A DNA stretch of 64,000 bases from Bacteroidales bacterium (GCA_017630215.1 JAGBVR010000001.1:62001-126000); one strand, 5' to 3'. Shown: positions 8,624 to 18,119, counted from the first letter of the stretch. Numbers and translations: made by a program. Notes: generated from the sequence alone by a model not told the origin.

Positions 8624-8731
8624 TGACTTTTCTTCGTTTGTCCTGATGATGCCGTTACTTGTGTCACCTCCAGTGAGGTAGCTCAGGACTTCTACTGAAA
8701 GACATACGAAAATCAAAATTGCGAACCACAT
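8606..8731 (-). CDS. small single-pass membrane protein, 41 aa (unrecognised)
   Basis: An ATG at 8731 opens a 41-codon frame ending TGA at 8606. The product begins MWFAILIFVCLSVEVLSYL, a clear transmembrane helix, followed by a polar tail with NEEKSSPETV at the end. Support for a real gene: a purine-rich stretch AAAGAGAAAT just before the ATG, a perfect -7 box TATCTTTG 27 bases upstream, and a separate terminator just upstream of that promoter that isolates it from the NYN operon. I do not recognise the family. It could be a regulatory or complex-associated micro-protein. Confidence 0.6.
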   Translation of the reverse strand: MWFAILIFVCLSVEVLSYLTGGDTSNGIIRTNEEKSSPETV

Positions 8732-8758
8732 AATATTTCTCTTTTTAAGTTTATATGG

Positions 8759-8766
8759 CAAAGATA
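8759..8766 (-). promoter_or_regulatory. -7 promoter element of the 41-aa gene
   Basis: Minus-strand TATCTTTG, located between the terminator at 8769-8801 and the small gene, so the gene has its own transcription unit. Confidence 0.6.
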
Positions 8767-8768
8767 AA

Positions 8769-8801
8769 CCCCTGATGTGCCAAGGTGTGGTACATCAGGG
8801 G
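8769..8801 (-). terminator. terminator of the UDG-S46-NYN operon
   Basis: Perfect 10-bp inverted repeat CCCCTGATGT (8769-8778) and its complement (8792-8801), 24 bases past the NYN stop codon, followed on the minus strand by TTTATCTTTG. Confidence 0.8.
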
Positions 8802-8824
8802 CGCTTTACGAAAAATGGTCCTGT

Positions 8825-9436
8825 TTATTTCTGTGTTGTCACTTTTTTCAGAAGGTCCGGCTCTTTATCTGCCTGTTTCATCATGTCGATGTGCGTGCAT
8901 ACTTCCTCGCTGAGGAAACGGGAGGTCGAACCAGTGTTGGCGGGATCCCAGGTCAGAAGGATGGTGTGCGTCTTGAGAGCTTTCAGTTTGCGGGCCAGCA
9001 TTTCATGGTCGGCATCTCCGCTGATCAGCACAACATAGTCGAACTGTCTGTAAAGTGTCAGTTCGTAGGTGTCCAGAGCGAACCAAGTGTCCACCCCTTT
9101 TTCAATGACGCCACCTGAAGGGTTCGGACGCAGATGCTTGTAGTGGAAGATGATGTCGTTCTCGATCAGGGTGTCTTCAAACTGCCTCTCTTCGAAAAGC
9201 AAGTGCCTGTTATCTGCATCTGTGGCGCGGTAACGTCCTCTGTAATAATGTGCTTCGGTGATATACAATAGTTTGCGGTCAATTCCGAACTGTCTGCCTA
9301 TCATCTCCGGAATATATTGGAAAAGTCCCTTCACATTGACCTTGCCAAGATTCTTCTTTGCCAGTCCTTCATCGATCTTCGCAAAATAGCCACCGTCGAT
9401 GAATACTCCGATTGATAGATTTTCTTCGTGTGCCAT
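8825..9436 (-). CDS. NYN domain protein (PIN-like, LabA/DUF88 type)
   Basis: A 203-aa cytosolic protein. The NYN fold is marked by GVFIDGGYF near residues 10-18 (first metal-binding Asp) and by YVVLISGDADHEMLARK (Asp pair) in the middle, the acidic residues that bind Mg2+ in PIN-like nucleases. Members are thought to act as RNases or RNA-binding proteins; the target is unknown. It lies 32 bases downstream of the S46 peptidase in the same direction and before a strong terminator, so it is the last gene of that operon, with no obvious functional tie to peptidase or glycosylase. Confidence 0.85.
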   Translation of the reverse strand: MAHEENLSIGVFIDGGYFAKIDEGLAKKNLGKVNVKGLFQYIPEMIGRQFGIDRKLLYITEAHYYRGRYRATDADNRHLLFEERQFEDTLIENDIIFHYKHLRPNPSGGVIEKGVDTWFALDTYELTLYRQFDYVVLISGDADHEMLARKLKALKTHTILLTWDPANTGSTSRFLSEEVCTHIDMMKQADKEPDLLKKVTTQK

Positions 9437-9468
9437 AATTATGAGGTTTTATACAACCATGGTATTCC

Positions 9469-11580
9469 TTATTCTGTAAACGTCATTTCATCCAGGAGGT
9501 AGCCGGCTCCACCGATCTTCTCGATAGTGAAAAGCACATATCGTACATCCAAGGCGATGTTCCTGCAGATTTCCGGATCGAAGACAATGTCGCTCATTGT
9601 GCCTTCCCATACACGGTCGAAATTAAGACCAATAAGATCTCCGTCTGCATTGATCACAGGGCTGCCGGAATTACCTCCTGTGGTGTGATTTGTAGCAATG
9701 AAGCATACAGGCACCTCTCCTGAAGCATCTGACCAGCGGCCGTAGTCCTTGGTGGCGTAGATGTCACGAAGGCGTTGAGGAATATTGTAGTCGAAGATTT
9801 CCGGATTGTCCTTCTCCATGATTCCCTTGATGGTCGATGACGGGAGGTAGTATGTGCCGTCGGCAGGGGAGTATCCCTTGATGTGTCCGTATGCGACACG
9901 GAGGGTGAGGTTGGCATCCGGATAGAATGCCTTAGGTACTCTCTGGGTGCGGCAGTAAACCATCTGTCCTCTCATGTAGTCGCGGTATGCAAGCTGGAGG
10001 TCCTGATTGAGACGGGTGGTGACAGGCTGGATGTCGGCTGTATACCATTTGAGGAATTCGTTGAAGAATTCTACTGCAGGGTCTGCCATGACGGTTTCCT
10101 TGTCTTCTGATGTCAGGGCGTCGACCTTTGCCGGATCAATGAAGATGGAATTAGTGAAGATGTCTTCCGCCCAAGCTTCTATAGTACCGTAAGATGCAAG
10201 CTTCTCCTTGTAATATACAGGCTTGAAATCTGCAGGCACATTCTTCTCGTATTCGTTCATCACTGCGATGAATGACTCCTTATCGATAGGGAGATACCAG
10301 TCTTTGTAGAATGTCTCTGCCAGTTCTGCAGCCTTTGCCTTGTCAAAGCCGTCTTGTTTGAAAAGTCTTGCGGTACTCATGGCAAAATTGGCCACTTCTA
10401 TGGTGCGGACTGTTTCTGTGTAATAGTCAGTCGCGAACTGATAAGGCTCGAGCTCTGCATAGATTGACGCAATCTTGGAAACAACACCGTCGAATTCTCC
10501 GCCCTGCGCCCATTTGTCAAAAGCCCTTTCAAACTCCTGCTTTGTCTGTACGGTCTTCATCTTCTTGATGCCCTTGACCTCTCCCTGCCATTTCTTCCAT
10601 GCATTGGATACGCCTGCATTCTTGGAAGAATATTGGATGCGGACCTTCTGACTTTCAGACTGATGCTTGTTCATGATGTCCAGTCTGAGGGTTCTGAGGT
10701 GGATCTTGTGAGGATCTCCGATTTCTTCTATATAGCGTACTCCCTCAGAATGTATATATTCCTGAGTGCGGCCAGGGAAACCGTAGATGAATGTGAAATC
10801 ACCTTCATGCACGCCCTTAGTCGAGATGTGGAAATATTTCTTCGGACGGTAAGGAACATTGTCCTTTGAATATGGGGCTGGATTGTTGTCCTTGTCGGCG
10901 TATATACGGAACATTGAGAAATCTCCGGTATGACGAGGCCACATCCAGTTGTCGGTATCACCTCCGAATTTACCGATCGATGAAGGCGGTGCTCCCACCA
11001 GGCGCACATCGGCATATTCGCGATAGAGGAAAAGGAAATATTGGTTGCCGTAATAGAGGGCTTCTACAGTGGCTCTCAGGCCCTTGCCTTCCTTCACAGC
11101 CTCATCGATAAGTGCCTGGCTGTTCTTCTTCACCAGCTCGACCCTCTGCTCCTCAGTCATGTCCGGAGTGTATCCGCTGAGTACCTGAGCGGTTACGTCA
11201 TCCATTCTTTCCAGGAAACTTACTGTCAAGCCTTTGTTGGGGAGTTCCTCCGAGCGGTTCATCGCCCAGAAACCGTCCTTCAGGTAGTCATGTTCCACAC
11301 TGCTGTGCTGCTGGATCTGGCCGTAACCGCAGTGGTGATTGGTCAGAAGAAGTCCTTCCGGGGAAATAAGTTCGCCTGTGCAGCCGCGTCCGAAAAGCAC
11401 GACAGCATCCTTGAGCGATGCCTGATTGATGCTGTAGATGTCGTCTGCATCAAGTCTGAATCCCTTTTCCTGCATATCGGCGATGCGCTGAGAAATCAGT
11501 GACGGCAGCCACATTCCTTCGTCAGCACGCGCTGTCATCGCTGCCATCAGAGCGATAACTAAAATTAAGGTTTTTCTCAT
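9469..11580 (-). CDS. S46 dipeptidyl-peptidase, DPP11-like
   Basis: A 703-aa exported serine peptidase (signal peptide 1-19, cleavage after TARA) of family S46, which releases dipeptides from oligopeptide N-termini in the periplasm. Triad regions: LTNHHCGY (His82/83), DTDNWMWPRHTGD (Asp) and GNSGSPV (Ser638). The residue that separates DPP11 (Arg) from DPP7 (Gly) in characterised enzymes falls in GLNFDRVWEG; here it is Arg656, which predicts cleavage after Asp/Glu at P1. The start codon overlaps the stop of the upstream glycosylase gene by 4 bases. Family certain, specificity inferred. Confidence 0.93.
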   Translation of the reverse strand: MRKTLILVIALMAAMTARADEGMWLPSLISQRIADMQEKGFRLDADDIYSINQASLKDAVVLFGRGCTGELISPEGLLLTNHHCGYGQIQQHSSVEHDYLKDGFWAMNRSEELPNKGLTVSFLERMDDVTAQVLSGYTPDMTEEQRVELVKKNSQALIDEAVKEGKGLRATVEALYYGNQYFLFLYREYADVRLVGAPPSSIGKFGGDTDNWMWPRHTGDFSMFRIYADKDNNPAPYSKDNVPYRPKKYFHISTKGVHEGDFTFIYGFPGRTQEYIHSEGVRYIEEIGDPHKIHLRTLRLDIMNKHQSESQKVRIQYSSKNAGVSNAWKKWQGEVKGIKKMKTVQTKQEFERAFDKWAQGGEFDGVVSKIASIYAELEPYQFATDYYTETVRTIEVANFAMSTARLFKQDGFDKAKAAELAETFYKDWYLPIDKESFIAVMNEYEKNVPADFKPVYYKEKLASYGTIEAWAEDIFTNSIFIDPAKVDALTSEDKETVMADPAVEFFNEFLKWYTADIQPVTTRLNQDLQLAYRDYMRGQMVYCRTQRVPKAFYPDANLTLRVAYGHIKGYSPADGTYYLPSSTIKGIMEKDNPEIFDYNIPQRLRDIYATKDYGRWSDASGEVPVCFIATNHTTGGNSGSPVINADGDLIGLNFDRVWEGTMSDIVFDPEICRNIALDVRYVLFTIEKIGGAGYLLDEMTFTE

Positions 11581-12194
11581 AATATATTTTCTGATTTAAA
11601 CATTTTTCTGTAAAACTCAGCCTTCTTCTCCAATGGGAGAGGGTAGGCGCGAGATGAGGAAGGCATCCTCCAGAACCTGATCGATCGTGCAGATGACTCG
11701 TATTCAAACTTGCACTCGGTCCATTCGCCCACCTGAGGTTCTTTACATCCGAACATCTGCACGATAACATCCGTAGCTTTCTGCCCGGTGGTGACAATCG
11801 CATTACATTCCGGTATTCTTGAAAGCAGGGCCCGCAGGTCCGTCGCCTTGACTACTTCCAGGAACTTATCCGAGGCATTGTCCTTGAGTCTCCTGACTTC
11901 GCATGCAGTGTCATACATTGCGATGCCTCTTCCCGTCGCAAAGCCGGCACATCTTTCCCTGTCGAAGGCCTTCAGTTTCCTCCCTTCGGCAGATTCTGCC
12001 ACGAAATGCTCCTTGTCACCAAAGAATATCAGTCCCCATATCCTCCACATGTCGTTAATCCAGTTAGGGTAGAAGAACTCCATTGACCAGCGTTTCCTTG
12101 CTGGAGGAAAACTTCCGAGCATAAGAATCCGCGCTCCTTCCGGAAGAAAGGGCTCCAGCGGGTGTCTCTCAATTGGTACAATTTCCTTGCTCAT
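11577..12194 (-). CDS. uracil-DNA glycosylase superfamily protein
   Basis: A 205-aa cytosolic protein with the UDG-superfamily core: motif 1 LMLGSFPPARKRWSMEFFYP (about 29-48) and a C-terminal motif RMPSSSRAYPLPLEKKAEFY. It resembles the MUG/SMUG-like hypothetical glycosylases common in Bacteroidota, which would excise uracil or mismatched bases; the activity is inferred. It is the first gene of the operon with the S46 peptidase (ATGA overlap) and the NYN protein. The promoter box lies only five bases before the ATG, so the mRNA may be leaderless or translation may start later. Confidence 0.8.
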   Translation of the reverse strand: MSKEIVPIERHPLEPFLPEGARILMLGSFPPARKRWSMEFFYPNWINDMWRIWGLIFFGDKEHFVAESAEGRKLKAFDRERCAGFATGRGIAMYDTACEVRRLKDNASDKFLEVVKATDLRALLSRIPECNAIVTTGQKATDVIVQMFGCKEPQVGEWTECKFEYESSARSIRFWRMPSSSRAYPLPLEKKAEFYRKMFKSENIL

Positions 12195-12199
12195 CTTTG

Positions 12200-12207
12200 C
12201 AAATATA
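12200..12207 (-). promoter_or_regulatory. -7 promoter element of the UDG-S46-NYN operon
   Basis: Minus-strand TATATTTG ends five bases before the ATG at 12194, an unusually short distance. Confidence 0.5.
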
Positions 12208-12211
12208 ATAA

Positions 12212-13861
12212 TTAAGTAGCAGAATACATATCCCTTATGTATATAGATAGATTGGTGTCGCTTTCCTCAAGTCCCAATTTATGTCTTATCCCGGCACTTT
12301 GGATATATAACCTTGATTGTCCTGTATATGCCTTGATGTCCTTGCCCTTCATTCCAATCGCATACAGACAGCAGATATCGATTTCATCGTTGTCCAGTCC
12401 ATATGAATGGAGTCTGCGGAGGAACTCCGGACAACTTTCCTCGATGGTCATCCTTGTCGACTGTATGAATGCATCGCGGTCAGATATAAGGTCATCCAGT
12501 TTCTCCCTGGCCTTCCTTATATCTGAATTCCTGGAGGAAAGATGCGATACGACGACTGTGTTGAGGATTTCCAACCTTTTGAAAATAATATTTTTCGTGC
12601 TGGATGAGATGGATGCGTTTTCCAACATCTGAGAAAGGACTTCCTTTTCTGCCTCTGCCTCGGCATATAGCTGCTCGAATTTCAGCATTTCGATCTCCAT
12701 CTGTTTTTTTTCAATGGTCCTGATATTCAGCTTTCTTAGGGTCAGGAAGATGATTATGATGGTGCACAGCAATCCTATAATACTTATCAGTGCGGTCCGT
12801 TCCTTCTGGTGTCGTGCTTCATACAGCTCGATCTCATTCCTGTACCTTTCTTCTATGAATCTTACGTTTGATGTGTAAGCGAATCCGTGTAGACGGTCTG
12901 TTGCTTTAAAATATCCTTTATATCCGTCAAGGGCTTCCGAAATATTTCCTGCCATATCGTTGACAAGTGCATAAGTATGGCAATATAGTGCACTTGTCGA
13001 ATCTCTGTTATAAAGTTTATGAATCTCAAGCGATTCCATAGCCTTGTCCAGGTTTCCCATCGTGTAATATGCTTCAGCGACAGGGAACCATCTGATTTTA
13101 CTTGAATCCCGGATTTCGTCGAAATATGTCTCGAGTATCTCTTCAATCCTTTCTCTGCTTGCAGTATTGCTGTTGATTAAGAGGTTCGAGTAGTAATAGC
13201 TTTTCAGCTGAGAATTAAGATTATTCCAGTATGATCTGGTAATTTCGAGATTTTCTGCTACTTTGATGCTGTCTTGATATAAGTATTGGGAAGTAACCAT
13301 TCTTATAGCATTTAGATATTTGATGGTGTCTCTGCCTGCTAGATAATATTCCGCAGCCATTTCTGCTGACTTTATTGTCTTTTCTATATCAAAGTATTCG
13401 TTATATATGTTGGCTTGGGCAGCATAAACTCTTCCCACTGCCACTTTATCGCATACCTTATCCGCATATCGGGCAGCCTTGGTGAAATATGAAATGGCAT
13501 CTTCGTACTTTTGTGCATTCATAGCAATGCGACCTCTGTAGTATAAGGTCTTCATCTTTTCTTCTGCACTTCCATGATTATCATAATATCTCACCGCCGG
13601 AGCAATGATACTGTCCGATTGCAAATCTATGTAATTTTTGTCCAAAGCCTGTGAAAGTAGAAGGGCATATTTTGCCTCTATTTTCTTTGTCGCAATGCTG
13701 GATGTGTCGATGGCCTGAAGAATAGTCAGAGCACTGTCCGGTTGCTCATCCATGTAGGTCTGCACATCATCCAGAATGAGTGCAGTCATGCTGTCTGTCC
13801 TGCTGATGCAGGATGCGAGAATGCATACAGTGATGATCGGCAGAATAAATCTTTCTTTCAT
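12212..13861 (-). CDS. TPR-membrane-HTH signalling regulator
   Basis: A 549-aa protein built like the Bacteroidota membrane regulators that couple periplasmic TPRs to a cytoplasmic HTH. It has an N-terminal signal with lipobox-like CILASC (Cys18), about 300 residues of TPR-like helices (for example AQKYEDAISYFTKAARYADK near 115-134), one transmembrane helix (ALISIIGLLCTIIIIFLTL, about 357-375), a coiled coil (about 383-420) and a C-terminal LuxR-like HTH (EIDICCLYAIGMKGKDIKAY, about 493-512, then YIQSAGIRHKLGL). Possibly of the DUF6377 type. It is monocistronic with its own promoter and divergent from the DUF3857 operon, which it might regulate; that link is only positional. Confidence 0.8.
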   Translation of the reverse strand: MKERFILPIITVCILASCISRTDSMTALILDDVQTYMDEQPDSALTILQAIDTSSIATKKIEAKYALLLSQALDKNYIDLQSDSIIAPAVRYYDNHGSAEEKMKTLYYRGRIAMNAQKYEDAISYFTKAARYADKVCDKVAVGRVYAAQANIYNEYFDIEKTIKSAEMAAEYYLAGRDTIKYLNAIRMVTSQYLYQDSIKVAENLEITRSYWNNLNSQLKSYYYSNLLINSNTASRERIEEILETYFDEIRDSSKIRWFPVAEAYYTMGNLDKAMESLEIHKLYNRDSTSALYCHTYALVNDMAGNISEALDGYKGYFKATDRLHGFAYTSNVRFIEERYRNEIELYEARHQKERTALISIIGLLCTIIIIFLTLRKLNIRTIEKKQMEIEMLKFEQLYAEAEAEKEVLSQMLENASISSSTKNIIFKRLEILNTVVVSHLSSRNSDIRKAREKLDDLISDRDAFIQSTRMTIEESCPEFLRRLHSYGLDNDEIDICCLYAIGMKGKDIKAYTGQSRLYIQSAGIRHKLGLEESDTNLSIYIRDMYSAT

Positions 13862-13881
13862 TTTTCGTTTTGTTGCTTACA

Positions 13882-13889
13882 CAAAGATA
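13882..13889 (-). promoter_or_regulatory. -7 promoter element of the TPR-HTH regulator
   Basis: Minus-strand TATCTTTG, 20 bases upstream of the ATG at 13861. Confidence 0.6.
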
Positions 13890-14110
13890 ATCAATTATAA
13901 GTGCAGAACCAGCCTTTTATGAATTACTTCGTCATGCTTGATACAGAAAAAGGTAGCGTTAAACTTCTGGAAAACGGCTTTATTTTGTGAGGATTTTTAA
14001 GTGCTTGATCAGTAGCGTTTTAATGTGATGGATTTTTCTCGGATTTCTGTTGATGTTAAACTTTTGAAGTGTTAATTTTACAGTTGCTTTCAGCGATAAT
14101 ATTAAATTAG

Positions 14111-14118
14111 TATATTTG
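14111..14118 (+). promoter_or_regulatory. -7 promoter element of the DUF3857 operon
   Basis: TATATTTG, 25 bases upstream of ATG 14144. The rest of the 282-base divergent gap is AT-rich with no other gene. Confidence 0.6.
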
Positions 14119-14143
14119 TATCAACACGTAAGACGATCAGTTT

Positions 14144-16120
14144 ATGAACCGTATTTTTATTATCTGTATTCTGACTGCTATTCTGATCTCGGCAGATGCT
14201 TTTGCCCAGACGATTGAAGTCAACAAACGTTTTGGCAAGGTGTCCAAAGAAGAAGTGGAGATGAAGGAATATCCTGCCGATACAACCGCATCTGCCCTTG
14301 TGCTTTATGAGAATACCTTGGTCTCGATTGATTTCGATGCTTCCGGCGGATTCAAGCTCAATACGAAAAAGCATCAGAGGATAAAAATCTTGAAAGAAGA
14401 GGGCCTGGACTGGGGCGATGTTGAGATGGTGTATTATTACTCCAACACTCTCCGTGACAATATCACAGGTATCGATGTCGTGACATACAATCTTGTGGAC
14501 GGCAAGGTCGTGGAGACCAAGATGCCGAACAAATATGTCTTCAGGGATGACTATACCGAGAATTACAAGAAATTGTCTTTCTCCGCTCAGGAAGTGAGGG
14601 TAGGTTCGGTCATTGAGATCAGATATGAGGTGAACAGCAATATCTATTGGGAAATCGATGATATCTATCTCCAGAAAACCATTCCTGTCAATCTTTCCGA
14701 ATGTGTTGTGCGTGTGCCGGAAATGTTCGAATTCAACAAGAAGCAGCTTGGTTTCAATCCTGTGAAATATGAATATGCGGCCGAGTCCGGTTCGCTTTCT
14801 CTGGGTGCAGGCTCTACTTATACATATACGGTCAATGCCGACAAATATTCTGCGTCAGACCTGCCGGCTTTCAAAAGAGAACCTTATGTATATAATACTG
14901 ACCAATATTATACAGCAATCCATTACGATATCAAGACATTGACCATACCGGGAAGCGTTTATGAGAATTTCAGCGTAAACTGGGCTGATGTAGATAATTC
15001 ATACCTTGACTCCGATATGATGCGAAGATTCAGGGCACAATGCCAGTTCAAGGACGAGATTGCCGCACTCGCATTGGAAGGAAGCGATATTGAAAAGATC
15101 GCTGCGGTGGTGGACTTTGTAAAGAGTAAGGTTCAATGGAACCGTGATTACGATATACTTCCTCAGATGCTTTCTCAGGCTGTCAAGGCTCAGTCAGGAA
15201 GCAATGCCGATATAAATTGTCTCATTGCCGGGTGTCTCAGAGAGATTGGATATACAGTGGAACCGGTTATGGTGAAATTCAGATCCTCGGGACTTCTTCT
15301 GGAGTTTCAGCCGGAAATGCATCCATATGACACATTCATTCTCAAGGTCGATGCTCCGGACGGAAAATCCTATTATCTGGACGGAGGAGCCAGCGGTGGT
15401 TATGTGAATATCCTTAATCCTCAGATGCTTGTGGAGAAGGCCCGTGTCCTGCGCCCGGACGGAAGAAGCGCGTGGACGGATCTGACCAGATTGGGCAGAA
15501 ACGGTACCATTATGACTGTAAAGGCCAAAGTCACTGCAGACGGACTTCTTGCAGGCTCGGTGAATGCCAAGTTCTCGGGACAGGATTCATATCAGGAGAA
15601 GGGACATTTCAATTCGTTCGGTGACGAGGATGGATATATCGAAGATATTGAAAATGACAATCTTATAGAAATCGTTGATTTCAAGGCGACCGGTATGAAG
15701 GAGTATTCTTCTTCGGCTTCATATGATTATACCTTCGAGGATGAACTCACTGAATCAGGAGATAGGATATATATCAATCCATTCGTCACAAGATTCCATT
15801 CAAAGGATTCGTTCCAGTCCATAAAGAGAGAATATCCTATCGATTTCCCATATGCATATATGGTCAACTATATGTTTACTCTGGATGTTCCTCAAGGATA
15901 TGAGGTAGAGCAGGTTCCGGAGAATGCATTGGTAAAGCTCCAGGGACTTGATGCGACATTGAAACTTCTGGCCAGCGTAAGGGGCTCTGTTATAATGATT
16001 TCGTTCAGTTATACTCAGAACAGGATGACCGGTCTGCCAGCTGACTATGAGTCGATCAGGGAGTTCTGGCAGTATATGAATGAGGTTTATGAATCAATGA
16101 TAGTCCTGAAGAAGGTATGA
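14144..16120 (+). CDS. exported DUF3857/transglutaminase-like protein, copy 1 (catalytic Cys absent)
   Basis: A 658-aa protein with a signal peptide (residues 1-21, cleavage near AFA-Q). The N-terminal half is the DUF3857 beta-sandwich (about 25-240); the middle is a transglutaminase-like core (about 310-430), and the rest a C-terminal sandwich domain. Where active transglutaminases have GDCK, this copy has SNADINCL (353-360), so the nucleophile aligns with Asn/Ser and the enzyme is probably inactive; DIN in place of the Cys motif is, as I recall, common in this Bacteroidota subfamily. It is first in a four-gene operon. Likely periplasmic or surface-associated; role unknown. Confidence 0.82.
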   Translation: MNRIFIICILTAILISADAFAQTIEVNKRFGKVSKEEVEMKEYPADTTASALVLYENTLVSIDFDASGGFKLNTKKHQRIKILKEEGLDWGDVEMVYYYSNTLRDNITGIDVVTYNLVDGKVVETKMPNKYVFRDDYTENYKKLSFSAQEVRVGSVIEIRYEVNSNIYWEIDDIYLQKTIPVNLSECVVRVPEMFEFNKKQLGFNPVKYEYAAESGSLSLGAGSTYTYTVNADKYSASDLPAFKREPYVYNTDQYYTAIHYDIKTLTIPGSVYENFSVNWADVDNSYLDSDMMRRFRAQCQFKDEIAALALEGSDIEKIAAVVDFVKSKVQWNRDYDILPQMLSQAVKAQSGSNADINCLIAGCLREIGYTVEPVMVKFRSSGLLLEFQPEMHPYDTFILKVDAPDGKSYYLDGGASGGYVNILNPQMLVEKARVLRPDGRSAWTDLTRLGRNGTIMTVKAKVTADGLLAGSVNAKFSGQDSYQEKGHFNSFGDEDGYIEDIENDNLIEIVDFKATGMKEYSSSASYDYTFEDELTESGDRIYINPFVTRFHSKDSFQSIKREYPIDFPYAYMVNYMFTLDVPQGYEVEQVPENALVKLQGLDATLKLLASVRGSVIMISFSYTQNRMTGLPADYESIREFWQYMNEVYESMIVLKKV

Positions 16121-16149
16121 TGTGAATAGATAAAAAAGGATTTACAGCT

Positions 16150-18117
16150 ATGAAAAGGTCATTGGTAATTATCGCGATTCTTATTTCTGCAATGGTAGAA
16201 ATCCATGCGCAGACAATACCTGTGAACAAGCAGTTCGGCAAGGTCTCGAAAGAGGAACTGGGGCTCTCCGTATATGAACCAGATACTTCGGCTGTAGCTC
16301 TTGTCCTGTATGAAAATCAGGATATATGCATAGATTTCGATGAAAATTACGATTTCTATCTTACTACTAAGAAGCATATCCGTCTGAAAATTCTCAAGGA
16401 GGAAGGACTGGACCGTGCGGACTTTGAACTTATACACTTAGTTGCAGGCAAATTACGTGAGACCATTCGTGGCATTGAAGTCGTGACGTATAATCTGAAA
16501 GATGGCCGGATCGAGGAGAACAGGATGCCAAAGTCAGCTGTCTATGACGAGGATTATATCGATGATTATAAGAAGGTGACCTTTTCTGCTGTAAATGTAA
16601 AGGTCGGATCCGTGATAGAGGTCAAGTATGAGATCAGCAGTAATATTTATTGGGATATCGACGAAGTCTATTTCCAGAAGAATATTCCGGTGAACTGTTC
16701 TGAATGTGAGATAAGGATACCTAAGATGTTTACATTCAACAAGAGAGTGCATGGATATCACAAGGTGGATTATGAATCGGATTCCTCAACATCGGTTATC
16801 AGTCTGCGGGCCGGATCGATGCCATATGAAATCCAGATAGACAAATTTCATGTGTCAGATCTTCCTGCTTTCAAAAAGGAACCTTATGTGTACAATATAA
16901 GACAACATTATACGGCCTTGTATTATGATATAAGGAGCCTTGCATTCCCTGGTTCAAAACCTGTTGACTTCAGCGTGACATGGGATGATGTGGATGAGAA
17001 TTATCTGGAATCGCTCCTGATGCAGAGGTTCAAGTCCCCATGCCAGTTCAAGGATGCTGTGAAGACTCTTTCCGCGGATGGTTCTGATCCTCTGAGAATA
17101 GCATCTGCTTTGAGTCTGGTCAAGCAGAGCGTCTCATGGAACGGTGAATATGCATTAAATCCGTCAGTACCTGCTCAGGTGGTGAAGAACGGCAACGGTA
17201 CCAATGTTGACATAAACTGTCTTCTGGCAGGATGCCTGCGTGAAATGGGATATGAGGTCGATCCTGTAATGATAAAGCTGAGATCTTCCGGAGTCCTTAT
17301 CGAATACCATCCTGAGGTGCATCCATTCGATACATTCATCCTCTGTGTAAAGGCGGCAGATGGCAGATTGTATTATATCGACGGTGGCTCGAATAATGCT
17401 TTTGTCAACATACTTCCTCCTCTGATGCTCGTGCCTAATGCCAGACTTATCAAGCCGAAGCAGTGCGGCTGGGTGGATCTGACCAATCTGAGCCGCAATA
17501 ATCTGGTGATGTCGGTCTATGCGTCATTGAAGCCTGATATGACCTTCGAAGGTAAGGTGGATGCAAGGTTCACAGGAGTCAGGTCCTATGAGGAAAAATC
17601 AGATTTCCATTCATGCGGTTCTGAGGATAAGTATATAGAGAACATGGAGCAAGAGTCTTCGATCGAGATAGGAGAACTTACAGTCACAGGGACTGATGAG
17701 TATTCTTCGCAGATGATGTTCAGTTATGACTATGTCATGGATGCAGATCCGATGGGTGATATGATCTATGTCTCTCCTTTCCTTACAAGATTTCATTCTC
17801 CTGATGCTTTCCAGTCTCTGACAAGGTCATGCCCTATCGATTTCCCGTCAGCGTATTCCGTGACATATATGTATGCTTTGAATATTCCGGAGGGCTATTC
17901 TATAGAGCAGGTTCCGGAAAATCTTAACATCAAGACCGAGGCATTGGATGCAATAATGAGACTTGATGTCCAGACGACAGGAGCTGTGGTGAAGGTCATA
18001 TTCACTTACAATCAGAAAAGCATGAACGGTTTTATGGAAGATTATGAGGCTATTCGTCAGTTCTGGCAGTATATCAATGATGTTTATGATTCGATGATCG
18101 TGCTTAAAAAGATTTAG
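16150..18117 (+). CDS. exported DUF3857/transglutaminase-like protein, copy 2 (catalytic Cys absent)
   Basis: A 655-aa paralogue of the preceding gene, roughly half identical by eye over its full length (both begin the mature part QTI-VNK-FGKVSKEE), so a tandem duplication is clear. Signal peptide 1-20 (VEIHA-Q). The transglutaminase active-site segment reads GTNVDINCLLAGCLREMGY, again lacking the GDCK nucleophile. It starts 29 bases after copy 1 and ends 2 bases before copy 3. Maintained length and conserved sequence imply a retained structural or binding role rather than decay. Confidence 0.82.
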   Translation: MKRSLVIIAILISAMVEIHAQTIPVNKQFGKVSKEELGLSVYEPDTSAVALVLYENQDICIDFDENYDFYLTTKKHIRLKILKEEGLDRADFELIHLVAGKLRETIRGIEVVTYNLKDGRIEENRMPKSAVYDEDYIDDYKKVTFSAVNVKVGSVIEVKYEISSNIYWDIDEVYFQKNIPVNCSECEIRIPKMFTFNKRVHGYHKVDYESDSSTSVISLRAGSMPYEIQIDKFHVSDLPAFKKEPYVYNIRQHYTALYYDIRSLAFPGSKPVDFSVTWDDVDENYLESLLMQRFKSPCQFKDAVKTLSADGSDPLRIASALSLVKQSVSWNGEYALNPSVPAQVVKNGNGTNVDINCLLAGCLREMGYEVDPVMIKLRSSGVLIEYHPEVHPFDTFILCVKAADGRLYYIDGGSNNAFVNILPPLMLVPNARLIKPKQCGWVDLTNLSRNNLVMSVYASLKPDMTFEGKVDARFTGVRSYEEKSDFHSCGSEDKYIENMEQESSIEIGELTVTGTDEYSSQMMFSYDYVMDADPMGDMIYVSPFLTRFHSPDAFQSLTRSCPIDFPSAYSVTYMYALNIPEGYSIEQVPENLNIKTEALDAIMRLDVQTTGAVVKVIFTYNQKSMNGFMEDYEAIRQFWQYINDVYDSMIVLKKI

Positions 18118-18119
18118 AA

